Assembly: GCF_025833875.1 (NCBI RefSeq)
Contig: NZ_JAOYOD010000001.1
Coordinates: 1,798,001 to 1,862,000, forward strand
Source: Reichenbachiella ulvae
GTDB taxonomy: Bacteria; Bacteroidota; Bacteroidia; Cytophagales; Cyclobacteriaceae
Length of the DNA: 64,000 nt
Direction of reading: 5' to 3'
In this document: in pieces, positions 1 through 9,578 of the stretch
Layout of the letters: every line of letters starts with the position of its first letter
Numbering within the stretch: the first letter of the stretch is position 1
Notes under the pieces: generated by a model
Told to the model about the DNA's origin: nothing
What the model saw: only the letters and a program-made list of their open reading frames with translations
Databases searched by the model: none
Translations under genes and position numbers: made by a program

Positions 1-670
1 CTCCTGCTACATTACTTCCATGCGAATTCGTTTCACCAGATGGGTAGTTGGGGTCGCTATCGCCATCAGCCACATCCCAGCCACGATAGTCATCGATATA
101 GCCATTGTTATCATCATCAATTCCATTGGGCCAATCGGATTCATTGATATAAATGTTGTCCAACAAATCTTCGTGATCCATATCAAAACCCGTATCAGAG
201 ACTCCAATGATTTGATTCGATCCGCCCTTGGTCACATCCCAGGCATCAAATGCCTGAATCACCCCCAAATAATCTTGCTCGCTCACTCGCTCGTCACTTG
301 GCACTACAAGCACCTCAAACTTGGGTGTTTTTTCAACAGCCAAAACATTGTCATAAGAAGCCAATTCAGAAACAAGCCCTTCAACTTCACTCGTCTCTAC
401 CTCGAGCCTGTATATCCCTTTTAGAAAAGCACTGCCGGGATTATGGGACCGGCGTCCGCTGGAATTGACTTCAGGCCGAATTGATCTGAGTGACTTTACC
501 CCACTTTTGCCATTCAATTCTTGAATTGAAATTGTCTTGATCCGGCTTCTGCTCTGAATAGATGCATCTACAGTTTCATCGATTTTGATATACACCTCCT
601 GCGTCTGCCCAAAAGTCTCCAATACCCCCAGAACAAACATCAACAAACAAAACAACCTCAATTTCAACAT
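1..670 (-). CDS. Secreted subtilisin-like (S8) serine protease, N-terminal part
   Basis: The gene reads leftwards from an ATG at 670-668 and leaves the window with its reading frame open, so only about 223 residues are seen. It begins with a signal peptide (MLKLRLFCLLMFVLGVLETFGQ). A prodomain-like stretch follows, and then the start of a peptidase S8 domain. The catalytic Asp lies in IIGVSDTGFDMDHED and the catalytic His in SHGSNVAG close to the window edge. The Ser is outside. The segment NGIDDDNNGYIDDYRGWD between Asp and His is typical of Bacteroidota subtilases. It is predicted to be exported and to degrade proteins outside the cell. It is divergent from miaB. Whether it ends in a type IX secretion sorting domain cannot be seen. 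Confidence 0.85.
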   Translation of the reverse strand, partial: MLKLRLFCLLMFVLGVLETFGQTQEVYIKIDETVDASIQSRSRIKTISIQELNGKSGVKSLRSIRPEVNSSGRRSHNPGSAFLKGIYRLEVETSEVEGLVSELASYDNVLAVEKTPKFEVLVVPSDERVSEQDYLGVIQAFDAWDVTKGGSNQIIGVSDTGFDMDHEDLLDNIYINESDWPNGIDDDNNGYIDDYRGWDVADGDSDPNYPSGETNSHGSNVAG

Positions 671-794
671 ATACGATCTTCTATTTCTAAAGCAAAACTA
701 CAGCTAAGTAAGCGATAGATTTCTTCCCAAATCCCACATATTCTAACAATAAACCAGAATGTATAGACAAGACTCAATATAATAGTTGAATAAA

Positions 795-824
795 CTGACA
801 ATATGTCGCATTTTTCTATCTTTG
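795..824 (+). promoter_or_regulatory. Bacteroidota-type promoter of the miaB operon
   Basis: TATCTTTG at 817-824 fits the -7 consensus TAnnTTTG. CTG at 795-797, 19 nt further upstream, stands in the -33 position, where TTG is usual. Transcription would start near 831, which excludes the upstream ATG at 786 as a start for miaB. Confidence 0.6.
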
Positions 825-863
825 CAGTTCGAAAAAATAGGTCTGTTTAAAGAAATCGAAGGA

Positions 864-2321
864 ATGAAAGGATTGATTAGTGACTTGGATATACTGGATG
901 GTGAGGAGCTGAAAAAAGAAGAGGTTCAAATCACCAAAGAGGAAGGCAATACTGGGAAAAAGAAACTGTATATCGAAAGCTATGGTTGTCAAATGAACTT
1001 CTCTGATAGTGAGATCGTTTCGTCGATCATGAAAGAGCAGGGATACACCACTACTTCATCGATCGAAGAAGCAGACGTTACCTTTCTGAATACTTGTTCT
1101 ATACGTGAAAAGGCGGAGCAGACAGTAAGAAATCGCCTGAACCATATCAACGGAACCAAGAAGAAAAATCCTAACATGGTCGTTGGGGTATTGGGATGTA
1201 TGGCCGAGCGTCTGAAATCTAAATTCCTCGAAGAAGAAAAGATTGTCGATTTAGTAGTAGGACCAGATGCCTATCGTGATCTTCCTAACCTCCTATCAGA
1301 AGTGGAGACGGGCCAGAAAGCGGTCAACACTTTTCTATCCAGAGAGGAAACTTATGCAGATATCAGCCCGGTACGACTCAACTCCAATGGAGTGACCGCC
1401 TTCATCTCTATCATGAGAGGATGTGACAACATGTGTTCATTCTGCGTGGTACCATTCACCAGGGGAAGAGAAAGAAGCCGTGATCCCTATTCGATCGTCA
1501 AAGAAGCGCAGGACCTGTTCGACAGAGGCTTCAGAGAAGTAACCCTGTTGGGCCAGAATGTAGACTCATACAAATGGTCTGCAGAGCAGAACAACAAAGC
1601 CAGATTAGAGAAATCAGGCGTAGAAGAAATCATCAATTTTGCCAATCTCCTGGAGATGGTGGCTAAAGTGGATCCTAAACTGAGAGTAAGGTTTTCAACC
1701 TCTCATCCTAAAGACATCACAGACGAGGTACTTTACACGATGAAGAAGTATGAGAACATCTGCAATTACATCCACCTACCGGTGCAAAGTGGCAACTCTC
1801 GTATTTTGGACATGATGAACAGGACCTATGATCGAGAGTGGTACATCGAGCGCGTGGACAAAATCAAAGAAATCCTGGGTGACGACTGTGGTATATCCAG
1901 TGATATGATCACCGGATTCTGTACTGAGACCGAAGAGGAACACAAGGACACACTAAGCTTGATGGAGTATGTAAAATACGATTTATCTTACATGTTCTTT
2001 TACTCCGAAAGACCCGGTACACTTGCAGAAAAGAAATATGAGGACGACATTCCTTTGGAGACGAAGAAAAGAAGACTCAACGAAATCATTGAACTGCAAA
2101 ACCAACACTCGAAAGAGAACAATGCCAAAGCTGTTGGCAAGGAGTTTGAGATATTAATAGAAGGAACATCTAAGAAATCTGACCAGCAGGTATTCGGCCG
2201 TACTTCGAGCAACAAAGTGGTAGTAATCGATGCAGCCAACCACAAAAAAGGAGATTATGTAAAAGTAAAAGTCAATGACTCCACTACAGGTACTCTTTTT
2301 GGAACCGTAATCGACAACTAA
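864..2321 (+). CDS. miaB: tRNA-2-methylthio-N6-dimethylallyladenosine synthase MiaB
   Basis: This radical-SAM methylthiotransferase converts i6A37 to ms2i6A37 in tRNAs that read U-starting codons. It has 485 residues from the ATG at 864. An in-frame ATG at 786 lies upstream of the promoter and is rejected. The N-terminal UPF0004 domain has Cys42 ([12 protein letters not shown]), Cys78 (NTCSIRE) and Cys112 (LGCMAE), which bind the auxiliary 4Fe-4S cluster. The radical-SAM triad is Cys187, Cys191 and Cys194 ([10 protein letters not shown]). A TRAM domain forms the last 65 or so residues. The first 30 residues are an acidic and lysine-rich extension. It is first in an operon with the sigma-54-type activator 3 nt downstream. 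Confidence 0.95.
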   Translation: MKGLISDLDILDGEELKKEEVQITKEEGNTGKKKLYIESYGCQMNFSDSEIVSSIMKEQGYTTTSSIEEADVTFLNTCSIREKAEQTVRNRLNHINGTKKKNPNMVVGVLGCMAERLKSKFLEEEKIVDLVVGPDAYRDLPNLLSEVETGQKAVNTFLSREETYADISPVRLNSNGVTAFISIMRGCDNMCSFCVVPFTRGRERSRDPYSIVKEAQDLFDRGFREVTLLGQNVDSYKWSAEQNNKARLEKSGVEEIINFANLLEMVAKVDPKLRVRFSTSHPKDITDEVLYTMKKYENICNYIHLPVQSGNSRILDMMNRTYDREWYIERVDKIKEILGDDCGISSDMITGFCTETEEEHKDTLSLMEYVKYDLSYMFFYSERPGTLAEKKYEDDIPLETKKRRLNEIIELQNQHSKENNAKAVGKEFEILIEGTSKKSDQQVFGRTSSNKVVVIDAANHKKGDYVKVKVNDSTTGTLFGTVIDN

Positions 2322-2324
2322 ATT

Positions 2325-3617
2325 TTGAGTTTGAAAGAATCAGAAATCCAATCCATTAAACTGCGCTTCGGGATCATAGGGAATTCCCCCCTACTGAACC
2401 AGGCCATCAATGTAGCTGCACAGGTGGCATCTACAGACATGAGTGTATTGATCACAGGAGAAAGCGGTAGCGGTAAAGAATCCTTCTCCAAGATCATTCA
2501 CCATCTGAGCAAGAGAAAACATGGGCAGTTCATCGCCATCAACTGTGGGGCGATTCCTGAAGGCACCATTGACTCTGAGCTATTCGGTCACGAAAAAGGC
2601 TCTTTTACCGGGGCTCATGAAGCCAGAAAGGGATATTTCGAAGTGACTGACGGAGGAACTATCTTTTTGGATGAGATAGGCGAAATGCCAGTTAGCACCC
2701 AGGCTCGTCTTCTACGTGTATTAGAGAATGGAGAATTCATCAAAGTAGGTTCTTCAAAGGTTCAGAAGACCAATGTTCGCGTCATCGCAGCTACCAACGT
2801 TAATCTGGTTGGAGCGGTTCAGAACAAAAAGTTCAGAGAAGACCTTTATTATAGATTGAATACTGTTCCGATCTACGTCCCCCCTCTTAGAGAGCGAGGT
2901 TCGGATATCGAATTGCTTTTCAGAAAGTTTGCCTTCGATTTTGGGGAGCAGTATAGAGTAGAGCCAATCAAACTGACCGAGGATGCGAAAGAACTGGTGA
3001 ATAAATTCCGTTTCCCGGGCAACATTCGTCAGCTTAAAAATATCGTAGAGCAAATCTCTGTATTAGAGATGGATCGTACGTTAGATGCCGTTAAGCTCGC
3101 GCAATATTTACCCTCTGACAATTCCTACCTTCCAGCTACGATCAACAAATCAGAATCAGGAGGTCAGGACAAAGGCGGTTTCTCAGAAAGGGACATCTTA
3201 TATAAGATCCTTTTCGAAATGAAAAACGATGTAACAGAACTGAAAAAGTTAGTCCTCGAAATGCTCAACAATGAAAGCAGTAATACAGAAATACTGCAAG
3301 AGCATAAGAACTTGTTTCAAAATCTGGAAATAGTAGATAACAAGTACACAGAAAAGCCAAGTAGAGAGTCGTCGGATGATGCCATATTAATTTCTCCTGC
3401 ACAGCGCAATTTATCTACCTACGAATTGGATAAAATTGAAGATATTGCACACGAAGCAGAAGAAGACGATTCGCTTTCTATCGAGAAGAAAGAGAAAGAA
3501 TTGATCATCAGAGCATTGAGAAAAAATAAGAACAAAAGAAAGTATGCCGCTCAGGATTTAGGCATTTCGGAGCGTACACTTTACAGAAAAATCAAACAAT
3601 ATGAATTGGAAGATTAG
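2325..3617 (+). CDS. Sigma-54-dependent transcriptional activator (AAA+ and Fis-type HTH)
   Basis: 430 residues from a TTG start at 2325 (TTG at 2331 is also possible). The first in-frame ATG lies just before the Walker A motif and would remove an essential strand. The AAA+ domain has Walker A GESGSGKE, the sigma-54 contact loop GSFTGA, Walker B FLDEIGEMP and an arginine-finger region PPLRERGSDIELL. The C-terminus carries a Fis-type helix-turn-helix (YAAQDLGISERTLYRKI). There is no receiver, GAF or PAS domain ahead of the AAA+ core, so the activator probably responds to its own level or to a partner. A linker of about 100 residues that is polar and partly helical separates ATPase and HTH. It starts 3 nt after miaB, and its end overlaps the next gene by 17 nt, so all are probably co-transcribed. 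Confidence 0.93.
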   Translation: MSLKESEIQSIKLRFGIIGNSPLLNQAINVAAQVASTDMSVLITGESGSGKESFSKIIHHLSKRKHGQFIAINCGAIPEGTIDSELFGHEKGSFTGAHEARKGYFEVTDGGTIFLDEIGEMPVSTQARLLRVLENGEFIKVGSSKVQKTNVRVIAATNVNLVGAVQNKKFREDLYYRLNTVPIYVPPLRERGSDIELLFRKFAFDFGEQYRVEPIKLTEDAKELVNKFRFPGNIRQLKNIVEQISVLEMDRTLDAVKLAQYLPSDNSYLPATINKSESGGQDKGGFSERDILYKILFEMKNDVTELKKLVLEMLNNESSNTEILQEHKNLFQNLEIVDNKYTEKPSRESSDDAILISPAQRNLSTYELDKIEDIAHEAEEDDSLSIEKKEKELIIRALRKNKNKRKYAAQDLGISERTLYRKIKQYELED

Positions 3618-4128
3618 TCTGGTCATCGCATTGCTGGCGGTAGTCATGAACACATCTTGTGGAGTATATTCATTCACAGGTGCATCTATCTCAGCAGATG
3701 TAAAGACCATTTCCATCCCTACCTTCTACAACAATGCTCCATTGGGACCTTCCAACATGAGTATTACATTTACTGAGAAGATCAGGGATTACTATCTTCA
3801 GAATACCAATCTGGTATTGGTAGATAGTGACGGAGACTTGCAATTAGAAGGAGCTATTTCTAATTACACCCTGTCTCCTGTAGCTGTAACTGCTGCAGAA
3901 GATGACTCCAATATCGACCTAACCAGCCTGACTCGAATCACCATATATGTAGATGCTGTTTATGTCAATACCAAGGACGATACTTTTGATTTTGAGAAGA
4001 CATTTTCATTCTTCATAGATTTTGATCAGGATCGTCAGGACTTGTCATCAAACGAGGAAGAATTCGTGGATGAAATCTTCGATCAGATCATTCTGGATAT
4101 ATTCAACAGCTCTGTGGCTAATTGGTAA
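3601..4128 (+). CDS. lptE: LptE-like lipoprotein (LPS assembly)
   Basis: 175 residues. A short signal peptide ends in a lipobox with Cys20 (MNTSCG), followed by GVYSFTGASI, as in the Bacteroidota LptE family. LptE is the outer-membrane lipoprotein that plugs LptD and helps to insert lipopolysaccharide. The remainder is a small alpha/beta domain without catalytic motifs. It overlaps the activator gene by 17 nt and precedes the charge-block gene by 41 nt. The assignment rests on the N-terminal signature, the length and the gene order rather than on an alignment. Confidence 0.8.
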   Translation: MNWKISLVIALLAVVMNTSCGVYSFTGASISADVKTISIPTFYNNAPLGPSNMSITFTEKIRDYYLQNTNLVLVDSDGDLQLEGAISNYTLSPVAVTAAEDDSNIDLTSLTRITIYVDAVYVNTKDDTFDFEKTFSFFIDFDQDRQDLSSNEEEFVDEIFDQIILDIFNSSVANW

Positions 4129-4169
4129 ATTTTATTAACTTTAGCGCTTAGCATAAACCAAACACACCC

Positions 4170-6497
4170 TTGAATAAGCAGAAGTTTATTGAGTTAGTAG
4201 GAGCAGCGGAGAAAGCCTCAGCTGCAGAAGTGAAGGCCCTGGAAAAACTTGTTCAACAATATCCCTATTTCCAAAATGGGCATGTGGTATTGGCAAAGGC
4301 TAGCCAAGCTTTAAAACTCCCCTCTACTCCAAAAAAAATGAACACTGCGGCGGTCTATGCGACTAATCGAGCCGTATTCAAAAACTATATTACCTCAATA
4401 GCTACAGGTTTATACAATCCCGTGGTTACCAAAACCACAAAACCCTCTCCTGCTCCAAAAGCACCTTCCGTTCCTAAAGGAGACATGGACAAGTTCATCG
4501 ATGAAGTGTATGCTAACCTTCAAAGTTGGAAAAGCAGTCGAGAGCAATACCTGGAATATGAAAAAGAGCATCCAGAGGATATCGTCATATTGCCTGTAGA
4601 AGATAAAACAGAAGAAATTGAAGAGTCACCTCAAGTCAAAGAAGAAACTCCTGACTATGAGAAACTGAAGCAACAAATAGCTGATGAGGTAAGCCAAGAG
4701 GAAGCCTCATCTGTGGCTGATGTAGAGGAAGATGCAATTGAAAGCAAGGAAGCTCCTACAGAAGCCAAGGCAGAAACTCCATCAGAAGAAACCACTGAGA
4801 CTAAAGAAACTGCAAAGGCCGAAACAGAAGTTGAAGAAAAACAACCTTCTGCTTTTGATCAGGTCCTGGATAGCATCGAGGCTCAGATTGATTCTAAGGT
4901 AGAAGAAACCCGTAAGAAAAAAGAAGAGCTAGAAAAGCCGGCAGAACCAGAAGATGCTGCAATAGCTGAAGAGCCTGCAAAAGAAACACCAAAAGATGCG
5001 GCTGAACCGGAAGCCACAGAAAAAGAAATTGAGGAAGAAACCATTCCTGAAGAAACAGTAGTAGCAGAAACCGCTCAATCAAAACAAGATGCTGAAGATG
5101 CACCAGACATTGAAGAGCTGGGGGATCAGATGGCGGAATTGGAGGAACAAATCGCTGAATCTGCTCCAGAACAAGCTGAAGAAATAGAAACTCCTGAAGA
5201 GGAAGAGCCTAAAGAAATCGAAGATGACGCTTCTGAACCAGAAGTAGAGGAAACCTCTACCGATGAAGATGATGAGTCAGCTCCACCAGTAATAGACGAG
5301 TCTGTTGAAGAGATTACTCCAGATACCGTTTACAGCTTCAACTCCCCTCCTCCTGTACCACAAGAGGCTCCTGCGGATCTTTCTAAAAAGAAAACAGAAG
5401 AACCAAAAGAGGAGACCAAGGATGAGAAGGAAGAAGAAATGATTTCTTCCGAAGAGCTAACCGAAATCGTAGATAAGGTCAGTGAAAAGGTTGAATCTGA
5501 AACTGGAGAAATTGATGAGATATCAGAGGAAACGACACAGCAAATAGAAGAAGAGCTGAAGGACATAGAACCTTCAACCCCTGATTCTACAGCAAAGCCA
5601 GCAACCAAAAAAGAAATTGGAAATCTGGAAGATCCTAGTGCAGAAGAAATTGCGGAGAGTGAAAGCATCGAATATAAAGTAAAGGGCAGTGATGAAGACC
5701 TGGATCAATACAACGAAGAAAGGAAAAAACTAAAACTGGTACCTGGCGCTTCTAAAGGGGATAAAAAATTCCGCCTGGCCATATTAAAACGCCCTCACAA
5801 CTTCACCAAACCTAAGAAGGAAGAAGGCAAAAAGAAGGATGCTGAACCTGCTTCAAAAAAAGAAGTAGCGAAAGAAGTGAAAGAAGAGTCTGCTGATGCG
5901 CCTGCAGTTGATAAAAAAACTAAAACCGCTAGCAGCAAGAAGAAAAAAGAGGAGACGGAAGAAAAAACTGTAGCAAAAAAAGCTACTAAAAAATCGACCA
6001 CAACCAAGAAGACCGCTTCAGCTAAAAAATCGACCACCAAAAAGGCGAAAAAATCTGAGGGAGAAGATCCTACAGAAAAAGACGACAAAAAAGAGGGCTC
6101 GAAGGCTAAACAGACCAAGAAAAAGCTAAGCCCCAAGAAAAAGGCCAGCGACAAAAAAGACACCTCTGACGAAGAAGAGGCTAAAAAAAAAACGACTGAG
6201 CTAAAGAGAAAACGTCCCGATAAGGAATTTCAAAACTCTATCATTGAGTCATTCATTGCTACGGAACCGAGCATTGAAGTAAACAAAGAAAAGAAGAGTC
6301 TCCCAGAGAATACGGAAGACCTCTCAGAAAAGAGCACGGCTTTCCCTGATCAGCTGGTCACGGAGAACCTCGCCTCGATATTAACCGAGCAAGGGAAGAT
6401 CAGTAGGGCAATTGAAATCTACGAGAAATTAATTTTGAAAAATCCTCAAAAAAAGGCTTACTTTGCGTCTCAAATTGAAAAACTAAATAATTTATAA
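4170..6497 (+). CDS. Charge-block protein with TPR-like ends, unknown function
   Basis: 775 residues from a TTG start at 4170. An upstream TAACTTTA (near 4138) could serve as a weak -7 box. Residues 1-75 form a conserved helical domain (FIELVGAAEKASAAEVKALEKL). Residues 110-510 are a very acidic Glu/Pro/Thr-rich stretch without predicted fold. Residues about 540-690 are lysine/alanine-rich like histone H1 (KKATKKSTTTKKTASAKK). The last 60 residues look like one TPR pair (ENLASILTEQGKISRAIEIY). No signal peptide is seen, so it is probably cytoplasmic or bound to the inner face of the membrane. The gene ends directly against secG (TAAATG). I do not recognise a function. The acidic and basic blocks may bind each other or nucleic acid. 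Confidence 0.85.
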   Translation: MNKQKFIELVGAAEKASAAEVKALEKLVQQYPYFQNGHVVLAKASQALKLPSTPKKMNTAAVYATNRAVFKNYITSIATGLYNPVVTKTTKPSPAPKAPSVPKGDMDKFIDEVYANLQSWKSSREQYLEYEKEHPEDIVILPVEDKTEEIEESPQVKEETPDYEKLKQQIADEVSQEEASSVADVEEDAIESKEAPTEAKAETPSEETTETKETAKAETEVEEKQPSAFDQVLDSIEAQIDSKVEETRKKKEELEKPAEPEDAAIAEEPAKETPKDAAEPEATEKEIEEETIPEETVVAETAQSKQDAEDAPDIEELGDQMAELEEQIAESAPEQAEEIETPEEEEPKEIEDDASEPEVEETSTDEDDESAPPVIDESVEEITPDTVYSFNSPPPVPQEAPADLSKKKTEEPKEETKDEKEEEMISSEELTEIVDKVSEKVESETGEIDEISEETTQQIEEELKDIEPSTPDSTAKPATKKEIGNLEDPSAEEIAESESIEYKVKGSDEDLDQYNEERKKLKLVPGASKGDKKFRLAILKRPHNFTKPKKEEGKKKDAEPASKKEVAKEVKEESADAPAVDKKTKTASSKKKKEETEEKTVAKKATKKSTTTKKTASAKKSTTKKAKKSEGEDPTEKDDKKEGSKAKQTKKKLSPKKKASDKKDTSDEEEAKKKTTELKRKRPDKEFQNSIIESFIATEPSIEVNKEKKSLPENTEDLSEKSTAFPDQLVTENLASILTEQGKISRAIEIYEKLILKNPQKKAYFASQIEKLNNL

Positions 6498-6872
6498 ATG
6501 TTTGCAACTATCATTACTTTGATTGTCATTGTAGCAATCGTTCTTATATTGGTGATCCTTGCCCAGAACTCTAAGGGTGGCGGTTTAACAAGCCAATTTG
6601 GCGGATCAGGTACTTCACAACTGATGGGCGTGAAGAAAACTGGTGACTTGCTAGAAAAAATGACTTGGTCTTTGGCTATTGCATTGATTGTGTTGACTAT
6701 GTCTACTAAATTTTTGATTGGTCAGGCGAATAATGGTAGTGAAATAATGAGCCCTAACATCGAGAGTGCTCAAGACAAACTACCTGCAACTCCGGCACCA
6801 GAATTGGATTTGGGTGAGGAGTCTAGCTCAGAAGAGCTTCCTGCAATTAGCGAAGACAGCACAGCAGAATAA
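6498..6872 (+). CDS. secG: Preprotein translocase subunit SecG
   Basis: 124 residues. SecG is the small SecYEG subunit that eases the movement of SecA during protein export. Two membrane segments (about residues 2-22 and 53-73) flank the conserved cytosolic loop with KGGGLTSQFGG. The acidic tail of about 45 residues (ELDLGEESSSEELPAISED) is longer than in enterobacterial SecG, as often seen in Bacteroidota. The ATG follows the stop of the previous gene without a gap. A terminator follows. Confidence 0.93.
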   Translation: MFATIITLIVIVAIVLILVILAQNSKGGGLTSQFGGSGTSQLMGVKKTGDLLEKMTWSLAIALIVLTMSTKFLIGQANNGSEIMSPNIESAQDKLPATPAPELDLGEESSSEELPAISEDSTAE

Positions 6873-6894
6873 TCTCTGCTCGTTCAAAATATTG

Positions 6895-6926
6895 AAAGCC
6901 TTGGCAATTTTGTCAAGGCTTTTTTG
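6895..6926 (+). terminator. Rho-independent terminator after secG
   Basis: The stem AAAGCCTTG / CAAGGCTTT with a loop of about 10 nt is followed by a run of T. It ends the miaB-secG operon. Confidence 0.85.
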
Positions 6927-7022
6927 TTGCCCAACATTTCGTGTGAATCGATATCCAGGATATTACTGAACCGAATGGCTAAAAGAAGCTAGCCCCTCTC
7001 CTCTTGAACCAACGAGTCCAAA

Positions 7023-7073
7023 GGTCAATTGACCAACCTGAAGACATCTCCTCGACCCAGATTGATCGATCAA
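7023..7073. promoter_or_regulatory. Two perfect 12-bp palindromes upstream of the TonB-dependent receptor
   Basis: GGTCAATTGACC (7023-7034) and TTGATCGATCAA (7062-7073) are both perfect dyads with centres 39 bp apart. They lie 90-140 bp before the receptor start. They may be operators. No clear -7/-33 pair was found nearby. Confidence 0.35.
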
Positions 7074-7162
7074 ACTCAGAAAAAGAAAAAAAATTTAATT
7101 TCTTGTCAGGGTATATCCTTCTTCAGTTTTCATAGCTCTGAAAACTTAAACTATAAGGATAA

Positions 7163-9523
7163 ATGAATCAATTGTCAAAAACCAAAACCTTACTCAGCTT
7201 GATACTTCTTTTCATGGCTACAACAGCCATGGCTCAGGATATGACTCAAAATATCCGAGGAATCATCATAGATCAGGATTCTAAATCTCCAATCATTGGT
7301 GCCAATGTGGTTGTAGTGGGGACCGACCCGATCAAAGGAGCCGTCACCGATATCGACGGTAGCTTCAAAATAGAAAAAGTTGCTATCGGTCGAATCACAA
7401 TCAAAATCACCTACATAGGATATGAAGACAAACTCATGCCCAACCTTCTCCTGACTTCTGCCAAAGAAATGATTCTGGATGTGCCGATCAAAGAATCATT
7501 TGAAAGCCTAAAAGAAGTTGTTGTCACCGCCAAAAAAGACAAATCGGAAGTCCTCAACGAAATGGCGCTGGTCAGTTCTCGTTCCTTCTCGGTAGACGAA
7601 ACCAAAAGATTTGCAGGTTCCTTTGCGGATCCAGCAAGAATGGTCTCCGGCTTTGCTGGTGTGGCCAACTCGCCTGAAGGGAACAATGACATCATCGTAA
7701 GAGGAAACTCACCTAAAGGCATCCTTTGGCGTCTGGAAGGGATCGAAATACCCAACCCTAACCACTTCGCAAACGACGGAGCGACAGGTGGCCCGATCAA
7801 TGCCCTCAACAGCAACATGCTTGGAGATTCTGACTTCATGAGTGGTGCCTTTGCTCCGGAGTATGGCAATGCCCTGTCCGGTGTGTTTGACATGAAACTC
7901 AAAAGAGGCAACAACGAACAAAGAGAATATACCGCAGGGCTCAGCACTCTAGGAATTGACTTTGCAGCAGAAGGGCCATTCAAAAAGGACTATGCTGGAT
8001 CCTATCTGGTCAACTACAGATACTCATCGCTAGACCTGGTGGATAAAATGGGCATCGTCGATTTCGGTGGGGTACCAAAATATCAAGACCTTTCTTTCAA
8101 CATCCACCTACCCGTTAACAAGAAGCACAGCTTTTCTGTTTTCGGATTGGGTGGATTAAGTGCCATCAAAACAGAAAACACCATGGATGACGATGAGGAG
8201 ATCATCGGTAAGTCTGAGTTCAACAACAGTATGGGTACGATCGGTATCACCCACAATTACCTGATCGACAACAAGTCTTACCTGAGGTCCTATCTTGCCA
8301 TCTCTGGTACTTCCCTTTATTCAACGGACAACTTGCCGCTGAATGACGGCACGGGAGGCTTTTACAACAACTTCAATGCGGATTATACCAGAAGTTACTA
8401 CCGCGCTTCTGTGACCTATGGCTACAAGTTCAACCATAGACACAAAATCGAAGTGGGGACTATTCTTAACTACCTGGGTTTCAATATGACCCAGAACGTG
8501 TTCAACTATGAAACTGATCAGATGGAAAACGCTCTCTCTGATGATGGCATGACACAGCGCACCCAAAGCTTCCTGACCTGGAAGTATAGAATGACGGAAA
8601 CTCTGACTATGACCAGTGGTTTACACATCCAGGATTTCGGATTGAATAATAGCTACAACATCGAACCAAGAGTCGCTGCTAAATGGGATTTCGCCCCTAG
8701 AAAATCACTCAATTTTGGGGTCGGTCTGCATAGTAAAACAGAATCCATCTCTGTCTACTTATGGAAAATCCACCAGGACGATGGTAGCTACTACCAACCC
8801 AACAAGGACCTGGAATTGACCAAGGCTGCTCATTTTGTACTAGGATATGATCAGGCAATCGGTACGCATACCCACCTGAAAGCAGAGCTTTATTATCAGC
8901 ATCTCTACGATGTATTGATTTCAGAAGAAGCAGGAAGCACCTACTCCATGATCAACGTATCGGATCAGTATACCCGACAAGCCTTGACCAACGGAGGTAC
9001 CGGACGCAACTACGGCATTGAACTTACATTGGAGCAATACCTCAACAAAGGCTTCTATTACTTGGGCTCTGCGTCTATATTCAACTCCCTCTACACACCA
9101 GAAGATGGCATAGAAAGAAAAAGTGCTTTTGCGAGCGACTATATATTCAATCTGCTGATTGGTAAAGAAATGAAGATGGGCAAGGCAGAAAAGAACCGCG
9201 TTTTCTTCGTCAATGGCAAGATCTCCTTGCTAGGCGGTAAGAGGTATACCCCTATAGACCTGGAGGCCTCCATCGCCGCTGGTGAAGAAGTGAAGGTAGA
9301 CAAACCCTTTTCTGAAAGATCAGATGATATCTTCATTGCCAATATTGCGGTGGGAATCAGAAGAAACAAAGGAAGAACCACACGTGAGTTTAAGATCGAT
9401 GTGCAAAATGCCACCAACAACAAAGCCATTGTGAATGAATACTTCATCCAGGCCAACAACTCGATCTATAAGGCTCCACAGCTACCGATGTTCCCAACGA
9501 TCTCTTATTTGATCAGTTTCTAA
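7163..9523 (+). CDS. TonB-dependent outer-membrane receptor with carboxypeptidase-like regulatory domain
   Basis: 786 residues. A signal peptide (residues 1-25, ending TTAMAQ) is followed by a CarboxypepD_reg-like beta-sandwich (about 28-115, NIRGIIIDQDSKSPIIGANV), a plug domain (about 125-260, IIVRGNSPKGILWRLEG) and a beta-barrel ending in an aromatic residue (TISYLISF). It imports a ligand across the outer membrane using TonB/ExbBD energy. No SusD-like lipoprotein lies next to it, so it is not a classic SusCD glycan pair, and the substrate cannot be predicted. The gene stands alone between two terminators. Confidence 0.9.
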   Translation: MNQLSKTKTLLSLILLFMATTAMAQDMTQNIRGIIIDQDSKSPIIGANVVVVGTDPIKGAVTDIDGSFKIEKVAIGRITIKITYIGYEDKLMPNLLLTSAKEMILDVPIKESFESLKEVVVTAKKDKSEVLNEMALVSSRSFSVDETKRFAGSFADPARMVSGFAGVANSPEGNNDIIVRGNSPKGILWRLEGIEIPNPNHFANDGATGGPINALNSNMLGDSDFMSGAFAPEYGNALSGVFDMKLKRGNNEQREYTAGLSTLGIDFAAEGPFKKDYAGSYLVNYRYSSLDLVDKMGIVDFGGVPKYQDLSFNIHLPVNKKHSFSVFGLGGLSAIKTENTMDDDEEIIGKSEFNNSMGTIGITHNYLIDNKSYLRSYLAISGTSLYSTDNLPLNDGTGGFYNNFNADYTRSYYRASVTYGYKFNHRHKIEVGTILNYLGFNMTQNVFNYETDQMENALSDDGMTQRTQSFLTWKYRMTETLTMTSGLHIQDFGLNNSYNIEPRVAAKWDFAPRKSLNFGVGLHSKTESISVYLWKIHQDDGSYYQPNKDLELTKAAHFVLGYDQAIGTHTHLKAELYYQHLYDVLISEEAGSTYSMINVSDQYTRQALTNGGTGRNYGIELTLEQYLNKGFYYLGSASIFNSLYTPEDGIERKSAFASDYIFNLLIGKEMKMGKAEKNRVFFVNGKISLLGGKRYTPIDLEASIAAGEEVKVDKPFSERSDDIFIANIAVGIRRNKGRTTREFKIDVQNATNNKAIVNEYFIQANNSIYKAPQLPMFPTISYLISF

Positions 9524-9545
9524 AGACAAAGTGTAATAATGAATC

Positions 9546-9578
9546 AAACGCCGGCGAACTCGTTTTGCTGGCGTTTTT
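9546..9578 (+). terminator. Terminator between the receptor and the convergent ABC gene
   Basis: AACGCCGGC and GCTGGCGTT form a nine-pair stem with one G-T pair and an 11-nt loop, followed by TTTTT. It ends the receptor gene and reaches the stop of the convergent gene. Confidence 0.75.

Noticed and set aside
786..863. N-terminal extension of miaB from ATG 786
   Set aside because: The promoter boxes (795-824) lie inside it and the extra residues do not belong to MiaB.
5330..6163. Two long minus-strand frames opposite the charge-block gene
   Set aside because: They are mirror images of the Glu/Lys-rich codons (runs of Ser, Leu, Phe) and carry no domain or start signal.
7411..7983. 190-residue minus-strand frame inside the TonB-dependent receptor gene
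   Set aside because: It is antisense to the conserved plug domain, shows no homology pattern and has no promoter.
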